This document shows positions 1 to 7,461 of a stretch of DNA of 29,231 nucleotides, piece after piece. The first letter of the stretch is position 1, and every line of letters starts with the position of its first letter. The DNA is from Phenylobacterium sp. CCH9-H3 (GTDB taxonomy: Bacteria > Pseudomonadota > Alphaproteobacteria > Caulobacterales > Caulobacteraceae). Where the stretch lies: contig NZ_LSJI01000033.1 of NCBI RefSeq assembly GCF_001557235.1, positions 1 through 29,231 on the forward strand, read 5' to 3'. The notes under the pieces were generated by a model that had not been told where the DNA came from, made no database searches, and was given only the letters and a program-made list of their open reading frames with translations. The translations under genes and the position numbers were made by a program.

Positions 1-52
1 GGGGGTCCCTCTTCGACGCCGATCGGGGGTCCCTTTTGAACGCCGTTTGACA
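1..52. mobile_element. Terminal repeats of a probable IS21-family element (partial)
   Basis: Two 20-nt direct repeats sit at 1-20 and 25-44 with a 24-nt period. They share 17 of 20 bases and each has the core GGGGGTCCC followed by a CGCC end. Just inside the flank, 49-52 reads GACA, so the outer end would be TG...CA in the usual IS21 manner (TGTCAAACGGCGTTC on the minus strand). IS21-type elements are known for multiple subterminal repeats. The transposase genes istA/istB would lie to the left, outside the window. The family assignment is from memory of such ends; the repeats themselves are directly visible. Confidence 0.5.
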
Positions 53-426
53 GCTTTGAGGCGAAGTTGACGGCAGCGGTCCACGACGCTCGGCGTATCG
101 AAAGTGGTGTGGATGCCGTGGGCGAAGTCGTTGCGGATGCGCCGGACCAGCGTGAGGTCATGATGCTCGTCATCGGTAACGAACCCGAGCGCGAAGCAGG
201 CTGAGATGCGTGAGCTGAACGTGCCGAGAGGCGCGTTCCCGGACGTCAGAAGGTCGTTGGCGACTTTGCCCTTCCGCATGGATGCGAGAAGTACGTCCTT
301 GAGTTGCTCCTCCATGAATCCGGTGGAAATGAGCACCTTGCCGCGGTCACTCTCCTTGTGGAGCAGATCGAGATACGGCCAGAACCTCTCCAGGTGCGGG
401 TATTCGGCGCTCATGTCCTTCTTCAT
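53..426 (-). pseudogene. MltR-family (mannitol repressor-like) protein, C-terminus cut off
   Basis: The minus-strand reading frame starts at ATG 426 and runs open to base 1 (142 codons in the window). Only the first ~124 residues look native. These carry hallmarks of the MltR family: an early helix region with TGFMEEQLKDVLL, then APLGTFSSRISACFALGF, then TDDEHHDLTLVRRIRNDFAH. MltR of enterobacteria is about 190-200 residues and represses mannitol uptake genes; stand-alone relatives elsewhere have no assigned role. From base 52 outward the frame reads into the repeats of an IS21-like end and codes a basic tail (RRSKGTPDRRRRGTP) with no family resemblance. It starts 16 nt after the stop of the upstream gene at 443-901, so the two probably formed an operon. 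A GTG six bases upstream of the ATG is an alternative start. The family call is fairly firm; loss of function is an inference. Confidence 0.6.
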
Positions 427-442
427 CGGCACATCAAGAGTG

Positions 443-901
443 TCAGTCTTCCTCTTCGACCCAGACGATGAAGGCCACTTCGCCGTTCAGACCAATTACC
501 CCGCCGTCGAACGTCGCGTCCGAGATTCCATGCCAGCCAAATGAGCTGACCTTCGCGTAATCGTGCCAGCGTCCGTTCGAGAAGAAGCGTGCTTGCGGAC
601 CGAGACGCTCGACTCCCTTGGCGAAGGTATCAGCCACGCTTGGTGAAACGGCGCGACCGCGCGGCATGACCATGCTGTCGACGGCAAAGAAGGCAAGTGC
701 ATCACAGGCCTCGGCAGCGGAGAGCTCGACAAAGGCCGCCGCCGAAGGATCGACCGCGTATCCGGCCATCCGCGCGATGGCGGCGCCCTCCCCGCCGTCG
801 GAAGCAAAGGGCATCTGCCCGAACCAGCTTCGAAGCGCTCCGTATCCGCCACGCCCGCGGGCGACCTCAACCAGCATCGCCGTGACGCGTTCCCAGCCCA
901 T
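443..901 (-). CDS. Hypothetical protein, unrecognised family
   Basis: A 152-residue protein starting MGWERVTAML. This start is preferred over one seven codons upstream because GAGGG lies six bases before it. I do not recognise a family. The N-terminal half is helix-like and Gly/Ala-rich. The C-terminal half has short beta-like runs (ARFFSNGRWHDYAKVSSFGWHG, read in pieces, and VIGLNGEVAFIVWVEEED) that would suit a small mixed alpha/beta fold. There is no signal peptide or membrane segment. It sits 16 nt upstream of the truncated MltR-like gene on the same strand and lies in the A/T-richer accessory segment, so it may have been acquired with it. It could be the partner of the MltR-like protein, but nothing in the sequence shows this. 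Confidence 0.6.
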   Translation of the reverse strand: MGWERVTAMLVEVARGRGGYGALRSWFGQMPFASDGGEGAAIARMAGYAVDPSAAAFVELSAAEACDALAFFAVDSMVMPRGRAVSPSVADTFAKGVERLGPQARFFSNGRWHDYAKVSSFGWHGISDATFDGGVIGLNGEVAFIVWVEEED

Positions 902-1050
902 CTGAATCCCTCGACCCCGCATGAACCTAAGCCCAAAAAGCTTACGGTCTAGGGCAACTCCTACGTTCGGCAGAGCACCCCGTGCGCGGTCATGGGCACG
1001 GACGCCTGACCAAAGCTGGATTCACAACGGTTTGAATTTTAACGAGAAAT

Positions 1051-1124
1051 TGGAGCGGATGAAGGGAATCGAACCCTCGTCACTTGGTTGGGAACCAAGA
1101 GCTCTACCATTGAGCTACATCCGC
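1051..1124 (-). tRNA. tRNA-Gly (anticodon CCC)
   Basis: The minus strand folds into a full cloverleaf. The acceptor is GCGGATG/CATCCGC, the D stem GCTC/GAGC, the anticodon stem CTTGG/CCAAG with loop TTCCCAA (anticodon CCC), and the T arm GAGGG-TTCGATT-CCCTT. The discriminator is T and the 3' CCA is encoded. The length is 74 nt including CCA. It decodes GGG. The flanks (923-1050 and 1125-1206) hold no convincing gene; an inverted repeat TTTTGCA...TGCAAAA at 1126-1147 lies just 5' of the tRNA. A second, broken tRNA-Gly with the same anticodon lies about 80 bases upstream. Confidence 0.95.
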
Positions 1125-1206
1125 GTTTTGCAGGCCGAGTTGCAAAACCTGCCAGGAAGAAAACGCACAACTAACTGAATTTATTCACGAAATTTCTTGA
1201 CCGTTT

Positions 1207-1245
1207 GCTTGGGAAGCTGACGTTCTACCTCTGAACTACACCCGC
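1207..1245 (-). pseudogene. Truncated tRNA-Gly (CCC), 5' half only
   Basis: On the minus strand the first 39 nt are a clean tRNA-Gly 5' half. There is an acceptor strand GCGGGTG, D arm GTTC-AGAGGTA-GAAC, anticodon 5' stem TCAGC, loop TTCCCAA (anticodon CCC), and then only GC of the 3' stem. The sequence then changes abruptly to AAACGGTCAAG. No T arm or acceptor 3' strand follows. The break falls at the 3' side of the anticodon loop, a classic crossover site for tyrosine integrases. The body sequence differs from the intact tRNA-Gly at 1051-1124, so it is not a simple tandem copy. It is probably a scar of integration or deletion at a native tRNA gene; this is inference. Confidence 0.75.
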
Positions 1246-1353
1246 GCGCGGCGGCCTTCATAGCGGCGACGGGCGCGTGGGCCAAGGCTTTGAATTGACT
1301 CGCTGTCGCAGGGCCGCACCATTTGGCGAAAACACGATAGGCGGAGGATCATC

Positions 1354-1947
1354 ATGGCCGACGGGGCAACGCACGACCGGGCGACGTTCACGGCGATGAC
1401 CGAGGGGACCGAGGCCGACTGGCAGGCCATCGTGCGCGCAGGCCAGGCCCACCGGGGCGAGCACGTCGACCGGATCCTCGGGCACCTCAAGCTGCTGGAC
1501 AACGACTACGGCGGGTTCAACGTCGACCGGCTGGAGCACAGCCTGCAGACCGCCACGCGGGCGTTCCGCGCCGGGCAGGACGAGGAATACGTCGTCTGCG
1601 CGCTCTTGCACGACATCGGCGACATCCTGCTTCCGGCCAGCCACGCCGAGCTGGGGGCGGCCATCCTGAAGCCGTACATCTCGGATCAGAACCACTGGAT
1701 GCTGGAGAAGCACGGCATCTTCCAGGGCTACTACTTCTTCCATCACCTGGGCCTGGACCGCGACATGCGCGAGGAATGGCGCGGGCATCCGTGGTTCGAA
1801 TACACGGCCCAGTTCTGCCACCTCTACGACCAGAACTCGTTCGATCCGGCCTATGACAGCATGCCGCTGGAGGCCTTCGTGCCGATGATGCGACGGGTGA
1901 TGGAGACCCCGAAACAGTCGATCTACCGCAAGCCGCAGGCCGCCTGA
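1354..1947 (+). CDS. HD-domain protein, PhnZ/MIOX-like branch
   Basis: A 197-residue soluble protein with GGAGG seven bases before its ATG (1343-1347). The HD signature is LLHDIGD (H86-D87). Candidate metal ligands are H62 (LEH), H86, D87, H97 (HAELGA), H120 (EKHG) and D159 (HLYDQ). The spacing H62 to H86 and the preceding DYGG tyrosine resemble the diiron HD oxygenase branch (PhnZ, inositol oxygenase) rather than nucleotide hydrolases. A phosphohydrolase role is the other option. No phosphonate or inositol gene is nearby, so the substrate is unknown. It stands alone, convergent with the glycosyltransferase gene 18 bases downstream. The HD fold is well supported; oxygenase chemistry is an inference. 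Confidence 0.8.
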   Translation: MADGATHDRATFTAMTEGTEADWQAIVRAGQAHRGEHVDRILGHLKLLDNDYGGFNVDRLEHSLQTATRAFRAGQDEEYVVCALLHDIGDILLPASHAELGAAILKPYISDQNHWMLEKHGIFQGYYFFHHLGLDRDMREEWRGHPWFEYTAQFCHLYDQNSFDPAYDSMPLEAFVPMMRRVMETPKQSIYRKPQAA

Positions 1948-1965
1948 CGGCGACCCGGCCTCGGC

Positions 1966-2886
1966 TCAGCGCCGCAGCAGCGGGCGGGCCACGGCGGCCA
2001 GGACGACCAGAGGGGTGAGGGCCCAGGCCGCGGCCTTCTGGCCGAACCCTTCGGCGCGCTTGCGGAAATAGCGGGCGAGGCCCACGCCCTTGTGGAACTC
2101 CACCTTCAGCGGGCTGGTCTGGCTGGTGCCGCCGATGTGGACCACCTCGGCCTTGGGGTGAAACAGCACCTCGCCGCCGGCCTGACGCACCCGCCAGCAC
2201 AGATCGACATCCTCCACGTGGAGGAAGTAGCCCTCGTCGAAGCCGCCGACCCGGTCGAAGTCCTCACGGCGCATGCAGAAGCAGGCGCCGGAAATGGTCG
2301 GGGCCGGGACCGCGGCGTCCGGCAGGGTTTCCCCCTCCCAGTGCACCTCGTAGCGGGCCCAGGCGGGCGCCAGCCGGGCGAGGCCGCTCATGGACATCAG
2401 GGCGCTGAGCGGGGTGATCTCGCCCCGCCGAGCGCCCCGTTGCTCCGTCCCGTCGGCGTTCAGCACCCGCCCGCCGATCAGGCAGGGCGAAGCCCGGCCT
2501 TCGATCTCACGCGCCAGCGCCGCGACGCACCCCGGCTGAAGGAACGCGTCCGGGTTCAGGAAGACCAGCAGTTCGCCGCTGGCCGTCGCCGCGCCCAGAT
2601 TGGCGCCGCGCGCGAAACCGATGTTGCCATGGCCGGTCTTCAGCACCACGCGCCGATTGCTCGCCGCCAGGGCGCGCAGGCGATCAGCGTCGGCCGGCGT
2701 CGAGCCGTTGTCCACCACCACCAGCTGGTCCACCAGCGGATCGGCCAGGACGCAGGCGAGACTCCGTTGCAGGGCCTCGCCGGTCATGTAGACCACCATG
2801 ACGACGGAGACCGTGCGCCGCGCCGCCTGGAACCCGGGCGCGATCACGGCTTCGGCGGCGAGGACCGGCGCGGCGATGCTGTTCAT
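1966..2886 (-). CDS. Family 2 glycosyltransferase
   Basis: A 306-residue GT-A fold transferase, of the kind that moves a sugar from a nucleotide donor to a glycan acceptor (rhamnosyltransferase-like subgroup). The nucleotide-binding strand and VDNGS are at residues 58-62, the DxD-like metal motif NPDA at 111-114, the acceptor region [13 protein letters not shown] at 198-210, and the catalytic VEDVDLCWR at 224-232. The C-terminal ~20 residues are hydrophobic ([15 protein letters not shown]), which suggests membrane association. Its ATG overlaps the thrS stop by 4 nt (ATGA), with GGAGG placed inside the end of thrS, so it is translationally coupled as the last gene of yidD-thrS-GT2. Donor and acceptor cannot be told from sequence. 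Confidence 0.9.
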   Translation of the reverse strand: MNSIAAPVLAAEAVIAPGFQAARRTVSVVMVVYMTGEALQRSLACVLADPLVDQLVVVDNGSTPADADRLRALAASNRRVVLKTGHGNIGFARGANLGAATASGELLVFLNPDAFLQPGCVAALAREIEGRASPCLIGGRVLNADGTEQRGARRGEITPLSALMSMSGLARLAPAWARYEVHWEGETLPDAAVPAPTISGACFCMRREDFDRVGGFDEGYFLHVEDVDLCWRVRQAGGEVLFHPKAEVVHIGGTSQTSPLKVEFHKGVGLARYFRKRAEGFGQKAAAWALTPLVVLAAVARPLLRR

Positions 2887-4859
2887 CCAGCCTCCATCCC
2901 GCCAGCCCCCTGGCTGGCGTTCCCGACGCTCCCCGTGCGGGCAAGATCGGGCGGAGTCGCTTCCCTGGCAAGCAGGTTCGCGGCCTCGGCCAGCGTCAGG
3001 ATCTGCTGGCCGTCGGATCCCAGGCGCCGGAGGGCGACCTTGCCCTCTTCCGCCTCACGCCGCCCGACGACGGCGATCACCGGCGTCTTGGCGAGGCTGT
3101 GCTCGCGGACCTTGTAGTTGATCTTCTCGTTGCGCAGGTCGGTCTCGACGCGCAGGCCCGCGGCGCGCAGCTGGGCGGCCGCCTTCAGCGCGAAATCGTC
3201 GGCGTCGGAGGTGATCGTGGCCACCACGACCTGCGTCGGGGCGAGCCACAGCGGGAAGGCGCCGGCGTAGTTCTCGATCATCACGCCGATGAAGCGCTCC
3301 ATCGAGCCGCAGATCGCCCGGTGCAGCATCACCGGCCGCTGCTTGGAGCCGTCCTCGGCCACGTATTCGGCGTCCAGGCGCTCGGGCAGCACATAGTCCA
3401 GCTGAAGCGTCCCGCACTGCCAGGTGCGGCCGATGGCGTCCTTCAGGTGGAATTCCAGCTTGGGCCCGTAGAAGGCGCCCTCGTTGGGAAGCATCTCGAC
3501 CCGCTCGATGCCGGCGTTCAGCGCGGCGCGTTCCAGCTTGGCCTCGGCCACGTCCCAGACGTCGTCCGTCCCGAAGCGCTCGTCGGGGCGCAGGGCGAGC
3601 TTCACGGCGTGCAGCTCCAGGCCGCAGTCGCGATAGACCTGCTCCAGAAGGCGGATGAACTTGGTGGATTCCGCCTCGATCTGGTCCTCGCGGCAGAAGA
3701 TGTGCGCGTCGTCCTGGGTGAACGCCCGCACCCGGAAGATGCCATGCAGAGCGCCCGAGGGCTCGTAGCGGTGACAGGCGCCGAACTCGGCCATGCGCAG
3801 GGGCAGATCGCGATAGCTCTTCTGGCCGTGGTTGAAGATCTGCACGTGGCCGGGGCAGTTCATCGGCTTCACGGCCAGGGACTCGCCCTCCTCCGTCTCG
3901 CACGTGAACATGTTCTTGCCGAACTTCTGCCAGTGGCCGGAGCGTTCCCACAGCTCGCGGTCCATGATCTGGGGCGCCTTGACCTCGTGGTAGCCGTCGG
4001 CGTCGAGCATGCGGCGCATATAGGCCTCCACCGAGCGGTAGAGCTGCCAGCCCTTCGGGTGCCAGAAGATCATGCCCTTGGCCTCTTCCTGCATGTGGAA
4101 GAGATCCATGGCCTTGCCGATCTTGCGGTGGTCGCGCTTCTCGGCCTCCTCCAGGCGGTGGAGGTGTTCCTCGAGGTCCTTCTCGCTGGCCCACGCCGTG
4201 CCGTAGATGCGCTGGAGCATCGGGTTGCGATGATCGCCGCGCCAATAGGCGCCGGCCAGCTTCGTCAGCTTGAAGGCCTTGCCCGCCGCCTTGGTGGAGG
4301 GCAGGTGCGGGCCGCGGCACAGGTCCTTCCAGTTCCCCTGGCGATAGACGCTGACCTGTTCGCCGGCGGGGATGCCCTCGATGATCTGGGCCTTGTACTC
4401 CTCGCCGATCGAGCGGAAGTGGGCGATGGCCTCGTCCCGGTCCCAGACCTCGCGCTTGATGGGCTCGTCGCGGTCGACGATCTCCTTCATGCGCTGCTCG
4501 ATCGTCGCCAGATCGTCCAGGCTGAACGGCTCATCGCGGGCGAAGTCGTAGTAGAAGCCGTCCTCGATCGCCGGGCCGATGGTCACCTGCGTGCCGGGGA
4601 ACAGCTCCTGCACCGCCTCGGCCAGGATGTGGCTGACGTCGTGGCGGATCGTCTCGAGGGCCTCGGGGCTCTCCCGGGACAGGATCTCGAACTTGCCGCC
4701 GGCCTCCAACGGCCGGTCCACGTCCAGCAGTTCGCCGTCCAGCTTGATCAGGATGGCCTTCTTGGCCAGCGAGGAGGCGATGGAGGCCGCCACCTCCTTG
4801 CCCGTGACGCCGGCCTCGTACTGGCGTTTCGAGCCGTCGGGAAAAATCAGATCGATCAT
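2883..4859 (-). CDS. thrS: Threonyl-tRNA synthetase
   Basis: Charges tRNA-Thr with threonine in the cytoplasm. The 658 residues have the standard order: TGS domain (~1-62), editing domain with H73xxxH77 and C181/H185, a class II catalytic core (~250-540), and an anticodon-binding domain to ~640. Core landmarks are MNCPGH (zinc ligand C335), motif 2 [19 protein letters not shown] (in pieces, 362-380) and H386 in DDAHIF. The length is slightly above usual because of a ~20-residue Gly/Ser-rich tail that overlaps the next gene. The ATG overlaps the yidD stop by 4 nt, so it is the middle gene of a three-gene unit. I saw no structured leader such as a T-box; the promoter is probably in 5126-5354. 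Confidence 0.98.
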   Translation of the reverse strand: MIDLIFPDGSKRQYEAGVTGKEVAASIASSLAKKAILIKLDGELLDVDRPLEAGGKFEILSRESPEALETIRHDVSHILAEAVQELFPGTQVTIGPAIEDGFYYDFARDEPFSLDDLATIEQRMKEIVDRDEPIKREVWDRDEAIAHFRSIGEEYKAQIIEGIPAGEQVSVYRQGNWKDLCRGPHLPSTKAAGKAFKLTKLAGAYWRGDHRNPMLQRIYGTAWASEKDLEEHLHRLEEAEKRDHRKIGKAMDLFHMQEEAKGMIFWHPKGWQLYRSVEAYMRRMLDADGYHEVKAPQIMDRELWERSGHWQKFGKNMFTCETEEGESLAVKPMNCPGHVQIFNHGQKSYRDLPLRMAEFGACHRYEPSGALHGIFRVRAFTQDDAHIFCREDQIEAESTKFIRLLEQVYRDCGLELHAVKLALRPDERFGTDDVWDVAEAKLERAALNAGIERVEMLPNEGAFYGPKLEFHLKDAIGRTWQCGTLQLDYVLPERLDAEYVAEDGSKQRPVMLHRAICGSMERFIGVMIENYAGAFPLWLAPTQVVVATITSDADDFALKAAAQLRAAGLRVETDLRNEKINYKVREHSLAKTPVIAVVGRREAEEGKVALRRLGSDGQQILTLAEAANLLAREATPPDLARTGSVGNASQGAGGMEAG

Positions 4860-5125
4860 GTTTCACACTTCCAGTCGCGCGCCCGGCGCTCGGCCTTTGG
4901 ACGCGGGGGCGGCGGCGGGTCGTATCCCGCGCCACCCCAAGGATGACATCGACACAGCCTGCGCACGGCGAGGATGGAGCCTCGCGCAGGGCCGTGCCCG
5001 ATCAGGGCTTCAGCGGCATACTCCGAACAGGTCGGCGCAAACCGGCACTGCCGCCCGATCAGCGGCGAAAGCGTCAGCTTGTAGGCGCGTAAGAGCCCCC
5101 TGACGCATCTCTCGTAGAAGCTCAT
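4856..5125 (-). CDS. yidD: Membrane protein insertion efficiency factor YidD
   Basis: An 89-residue YidD-family protein that helps YidC-dependent insertion at the inner membrane; it is a peripheral protein with an amphipathic N-terminus. The family signature is clear: a start region [16 protein letters not shown], then [11 protein letters not shown] with paired cysteines, then a conserved C-rich [13 protein letters not shown]. The proline run and basic tail after it are normal. It is usually beside rnpA and yidC; here it heads a unit with thrS, an arrangement I recall from other Caulobacterales. The stop overlaps the thrS start (ATGA). The 229 bases upstream (5126-5354) hold no gene that I can support and probably the promoter. 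Confidence 0.95.
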   Translation of the reverse strand: MSFYERCVRGLLRAYKLTLSPLIGRQCRFAPTCSEYAAEALIGHGPARGSILAVRRLCRCHPWGGAGYDPPPPPRPKAERRARDWKCET

Positions 5126-5354
5126 GCCGGCTGCGGTTTGCGAATGCGGACCCCGTGCCTACGCCGGGACCCCGAGAGGTTCAAGCCGCGCCGGCGGGAG
5201 TAGTTCGCGCAGGCGTCGTCGCGACCGGCCGCGGGACCGGGGCGAAGCGAGCGGCGATGTCCGTCGGGCGAACCATGGCGAACCAGCGTGGAAACGAGGC
5301 GCGCCGGATATCACAGGCGGCCCCGAAACGGAACCTTGCCGAGGCCCGCCGGCC

Positions 5355-5645
5355 TCAGCCCAGCGGGAGTTCGCGGATCTCGACGGTACCGCCGGCCTCG
5401 AAGACGGGATTGCCGGACAGGAGGCCGCGGGCTTCCTCGAGGTCCTTGGCGGTGACGCGGACGAAGCTCGAAATATGTGCGGTGGGCTCGGGCGCGGCGC
5501 CCGACTTCTTCACGCAATGCCCCTGGCCGATGGCGCTGCCGCCCTGGAAGACGCCCGCCTCGCGCAGTCGGGTCAAGTAGGGGTCCCAGTCCAGCCCGCC
5601 GTCGCCCGAGGCGTCGTCGTGATGGAGGAAGATGAAGTCCGGCAT
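5355..5645 (-). CDS. YciI-like (YCII-related domain) protein
   Basis: A 96-residue YCII-family protein with a ferredoxin-like dimeric alpha/beta barrel fold. The start MPDFIFLHHDD carries the conserved His-Asp pair of the family, and the region LREAGVFQGGSAIGQGHCVKK and the C-terminal EARGLLSGNPVFEAGGTVEIREL match the YciI/DGPF layout. Members are small enzymes or ligand-binding proteins of mostly unknown role. The ATG shares one base with the stop of the IscU-like gene (TGATG), so the two are translationally coupled and may be functionally linked. No catalytic reaction can be assigned. Confidence 0.8.
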   Translation of the reverse strand: MPDFIFLHHDDASGDGGLDWDPYLTRLREAGVFQGGSAIGQGHCVKKSGAAPEPTAHISSFVRVTAKDLEEARGLLSGNPVFEAGGTVEIRELPLG

Positions 5646-6079
5646 CAGGTTCTCCGCTCGACCGCGTTGCGCACCGCCTCCGCCGCCGCCTCGAAGGCAA
5701 GCAGGGTGGAGGTGTGGCGGGCGGGATAATCCTTCACCGGCGCCAGCAACGCCAGATCGCCGAAGCGCCCCTCCGGCGCCGGGCCGCCCGCCTTCAGCAT
5801 GGAGCGGAACGCATCACGGGTGGCTTCGAGTTCCTCCAGGCTGGCGCCGATCACGTGCGCGCCCAGCACCGACGCCGCCGCCTGGCCCAGGGCGCAGGCC
5901 TTCACGTCCTGGGCGAAATCCGCCACACGGCCGTCCTCGACCCTCACGTCCACGACGATGCGGCTGCCGCACAGCTTGGAGACCTTTTCCGACGTGGCGT
6001 CCGGCGCGGCCAGCCGACCGGCGCGCGGCATCTCCGCCGCCAGTCGCAGAAGCTTCGCCGAATAGAGGTCGTCGATCAT
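5645..6079 (-). CDS. IscU/NifU-N-like protein, third cysteine missing
   Basis: A 144-residue protein with the NifU N-terminal (IscU/SufU) fold. The usual scaffold uses three Cys and an Asp to build Fe-S clusters. Here C37 is in KLCGSR (the Asp of the normal CGDR is Ser) and C62 is in VKACALGQAAAS. The third site is PARHTSTLL (120-127), with no Cys. So two of four cluster-binding residues remain. Alphaproteobacterial relatives of this type are commonly labelled iron-sulfur assembly scaffold, but the sequence argues for a changed role, for example cluster delivery or regulation. It is first in a coupled pair with the YciI-like gene; no isc or suf genes are in the window. Confidence 0.75.
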   Translation of the reverse strand: MIDDLYSAKLLRLAAEMPRAGRLAAPDATSEKVSKLCGSRIVVDVRVEDGRVADFAQDVKACALGQAAASVLGAHVIGASLEELEATRDAFRSMLKAGGPAPEGRFGDLALLAPVKDYPARHTSTLLAFEAAAEAVRNAVERRT

Positions 6080-6127
6080 CCCCCCCTAGGTCGGCATGGC
6101 GAGGGGTCTTGTCAAACGGTTGCGGCG

Positions 6128-7360
6128 CTACGTCCGAACCGCCAGCTGCTCCATCCCGCGGAAGAACGGCAGGGTGCGCCAGGCGGGCGTCTCGTCCGGG
6201 TCGGCGAGCTGGAGGTCGGGGAAGCGTTCGAACAGCTTCACCAGGGCGACCTGGGCCTCGAGCCGGGCCAGGGGCGCGCCGATGCAGATGTGGGCGCCGC
6301 CGCCGAACGCCACGTGCGGCTTGTGCTTGCGGCTGACGTCGAAGACGTGCGGGTCCTCGTAGGCCTCGGGATCGCGGTTGGCGGCGCGCAGCGACACGGT
6401 CAACGCTTGGCCGGCCTTCAGAGGGCACCCGCCCACCTCCATGTCGCCTGAGGCGATCCGGCCGGTGATGTCCACGGGCGGCTCGAACCGCAGCACCTCC
6501 TCGACCACCGCATTGATGATCGAGGGGTCGGCCTTCAGCTTGGCCAGCTCGGAGGGGTTGAGCAGCAGCAGGCGCACGGCGTTGCCGATCAGGTCGGTGG
6601 TCGTGAGGTTGCCGCCCACCAGCAGGGCCGTCAGGTTGATGCGCAGTTCGTCGTCCGACAGGTCGGCGCCGCCCATCTGCAGCTGGACCATGTCGCTGAT
6701 CAGGTCGTCCCCGGGCGCCGTCCGCCTCGCCTCGATCGCTTCGGTGAAATAGGCCCTGAGCGCGGCGTCGGCGGTCTCCATCGCCGCGGTCTGCTCGGGC
6801 GTGCGAAAGGGATTGAGCCCCTGGATGATGCCCTCGGACCATGCGCGGAATTCGACCAGCCGGTCGTGGTCGACGCCGAGGATCGAGGCGATAACGTCGA
6901 TGGGGATCGGCACGCAGAAGCGGTCCATGAGGTCGAACGCGCGCTCGCCCTGCAGCCGGTCCAGGGTCTCGTCGACGATCCGCTCCACCTCCGGCCGGAA
7001 CTTGGCGACGCGGGCGTAGAGGGCCTGCGCCAGGGGCTGGCGGACGCGGGCGTGGTCGGGGTCGTCCAGCATGAGGATGCTGGTCTGGCTGGTCCGCGGA
7101 CGGCCGGGATCGTAGTCGGTAAGCAGCCGGCGCTGCAGATGGGCGCTTTCTTCGGCGTGGATCGGGTCGCGCCAGAGCTCGCGGTTGTTCACCACGGCGC
7201 GCACGTCGGCGTAGCGGCTCAGCACCAGGCTGCCCGAGACCGCGTCGCGGTGCGCGGGGCAGCGGGTGCGCAGGTCGTCCAGCATGGCGTGTGGATCGAC
7301 GCGGTAGGTCTCGTTGAGCGGGGTCAGTTCGAAGATCGACGGGATGGGACGTTCGGTCAT
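6128..7360 (-). CDS. Cytochrome P450
   Basis: A 410-residue soluble bacterial class I P450 monooxygenase, which needs a ferredoxin and reductase encoded elsewhere. Heme-binding loop FGGGAHICIG is at 352-361 with proximal C359, the ExxR motif EVLR at 288-291, and the C-helix DDPDHARVRQPL at 99-110. The I-helix reads GGNLTTTD (249-256). The acid that usually precedes the catalytic Thr is Leu252, though Asp256 lies one turn on. AGGAAA lies about seven bases before the ATG. It is a single gene, with the aminotransferase terminator upstream and the IscU-like gene downstream. The substrate cannot be predicted; terpenoid, fatty acid and steroid relatives all exist in this order. Confidence 0.95.
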   Translation of the reverse strand: MTERPIPSIFELTPLNETYRVDPHAMLDDLRTRCPAHRDAVSGSLVLSRYADVRAVVNNRELWRDPIHAEESAHLQRRLLTDYDPGRPRTSQTSILMLDDPDHARVRQPLAQALYARVAKFRPEVERIVDETLDRLQGERAFDLMDRFCVPIPIDVIASILGVDHDRLVEFRAWSEGIIQGLNPFRTPEQTAAMETADAALRAYFTEAIEARRTAPGDDLISDMVQLQMGGADLSDDELRINLTALLVGGNLTTTDLIGNAVRLLLLNPSELAKLKADPSIINAVVEEVLRFEPPVDITGRIASGDMEVGGCPLKAGQALTVSLRAANRDPEAYEDPHVFDVSRKHKPHVAFGGGAHICIGAPLARLEAQVALVKLFERFPDLQLADPDETPAWRTLPFFRGMEQLAVRT

Positions 7361-7400
7361 GGCCTGTTTCCTCGCGCGCCGGAGCGGTTCGCCCGCCTCT

Positions 7401-7422
7401 CAAAAAATGACGCCTCCGTCAT
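7401..7422 (-). terminator. Probable rho-independent terminator after the aminotransferase gene
   Basis: On the minus strand ATGACG-GAGG-CGTCAT forms a 6-bp stem with a tetraloop and is followed directly by six T, 40-60 nt after the aminotransferase stop (7462). This fits an intrinsic terminator, though the stem is short. The same inverted repeat lies ~47 bp upstream of the P450 start, so it could also act as a TetR-type operator; a related ATGATG/CGTCAT pattern occurs at 27940-27961. Confidence 0.5.
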
Positions 7423-7461
7423 CTTCCGCCCGAACGTTCGACGGCGCAACCCTCTGCCTCA

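Noticed and set aside
921..1178. Plus-strand 85-codon open frame with a KGIEPSSLGWEPRALPL-like stretch
   Set aside because: This is the well-known false translation through the antisense of tRNA-Gly at 1051-1124.
3099..4946. Long plus-strand open frame (615 codons) opposite thrS
   Set aside because: It is a GC-driven antisense shadow; the minus strand encodes an unmistakable ThrS with all motifs.
5126..5354. Possible small gene between yidD and the YciI-like gene
   Set aside because: Open frames here have no start with a Shine-Dalgarno sequence and no recognisable protein; the region is better read as a promoter region.
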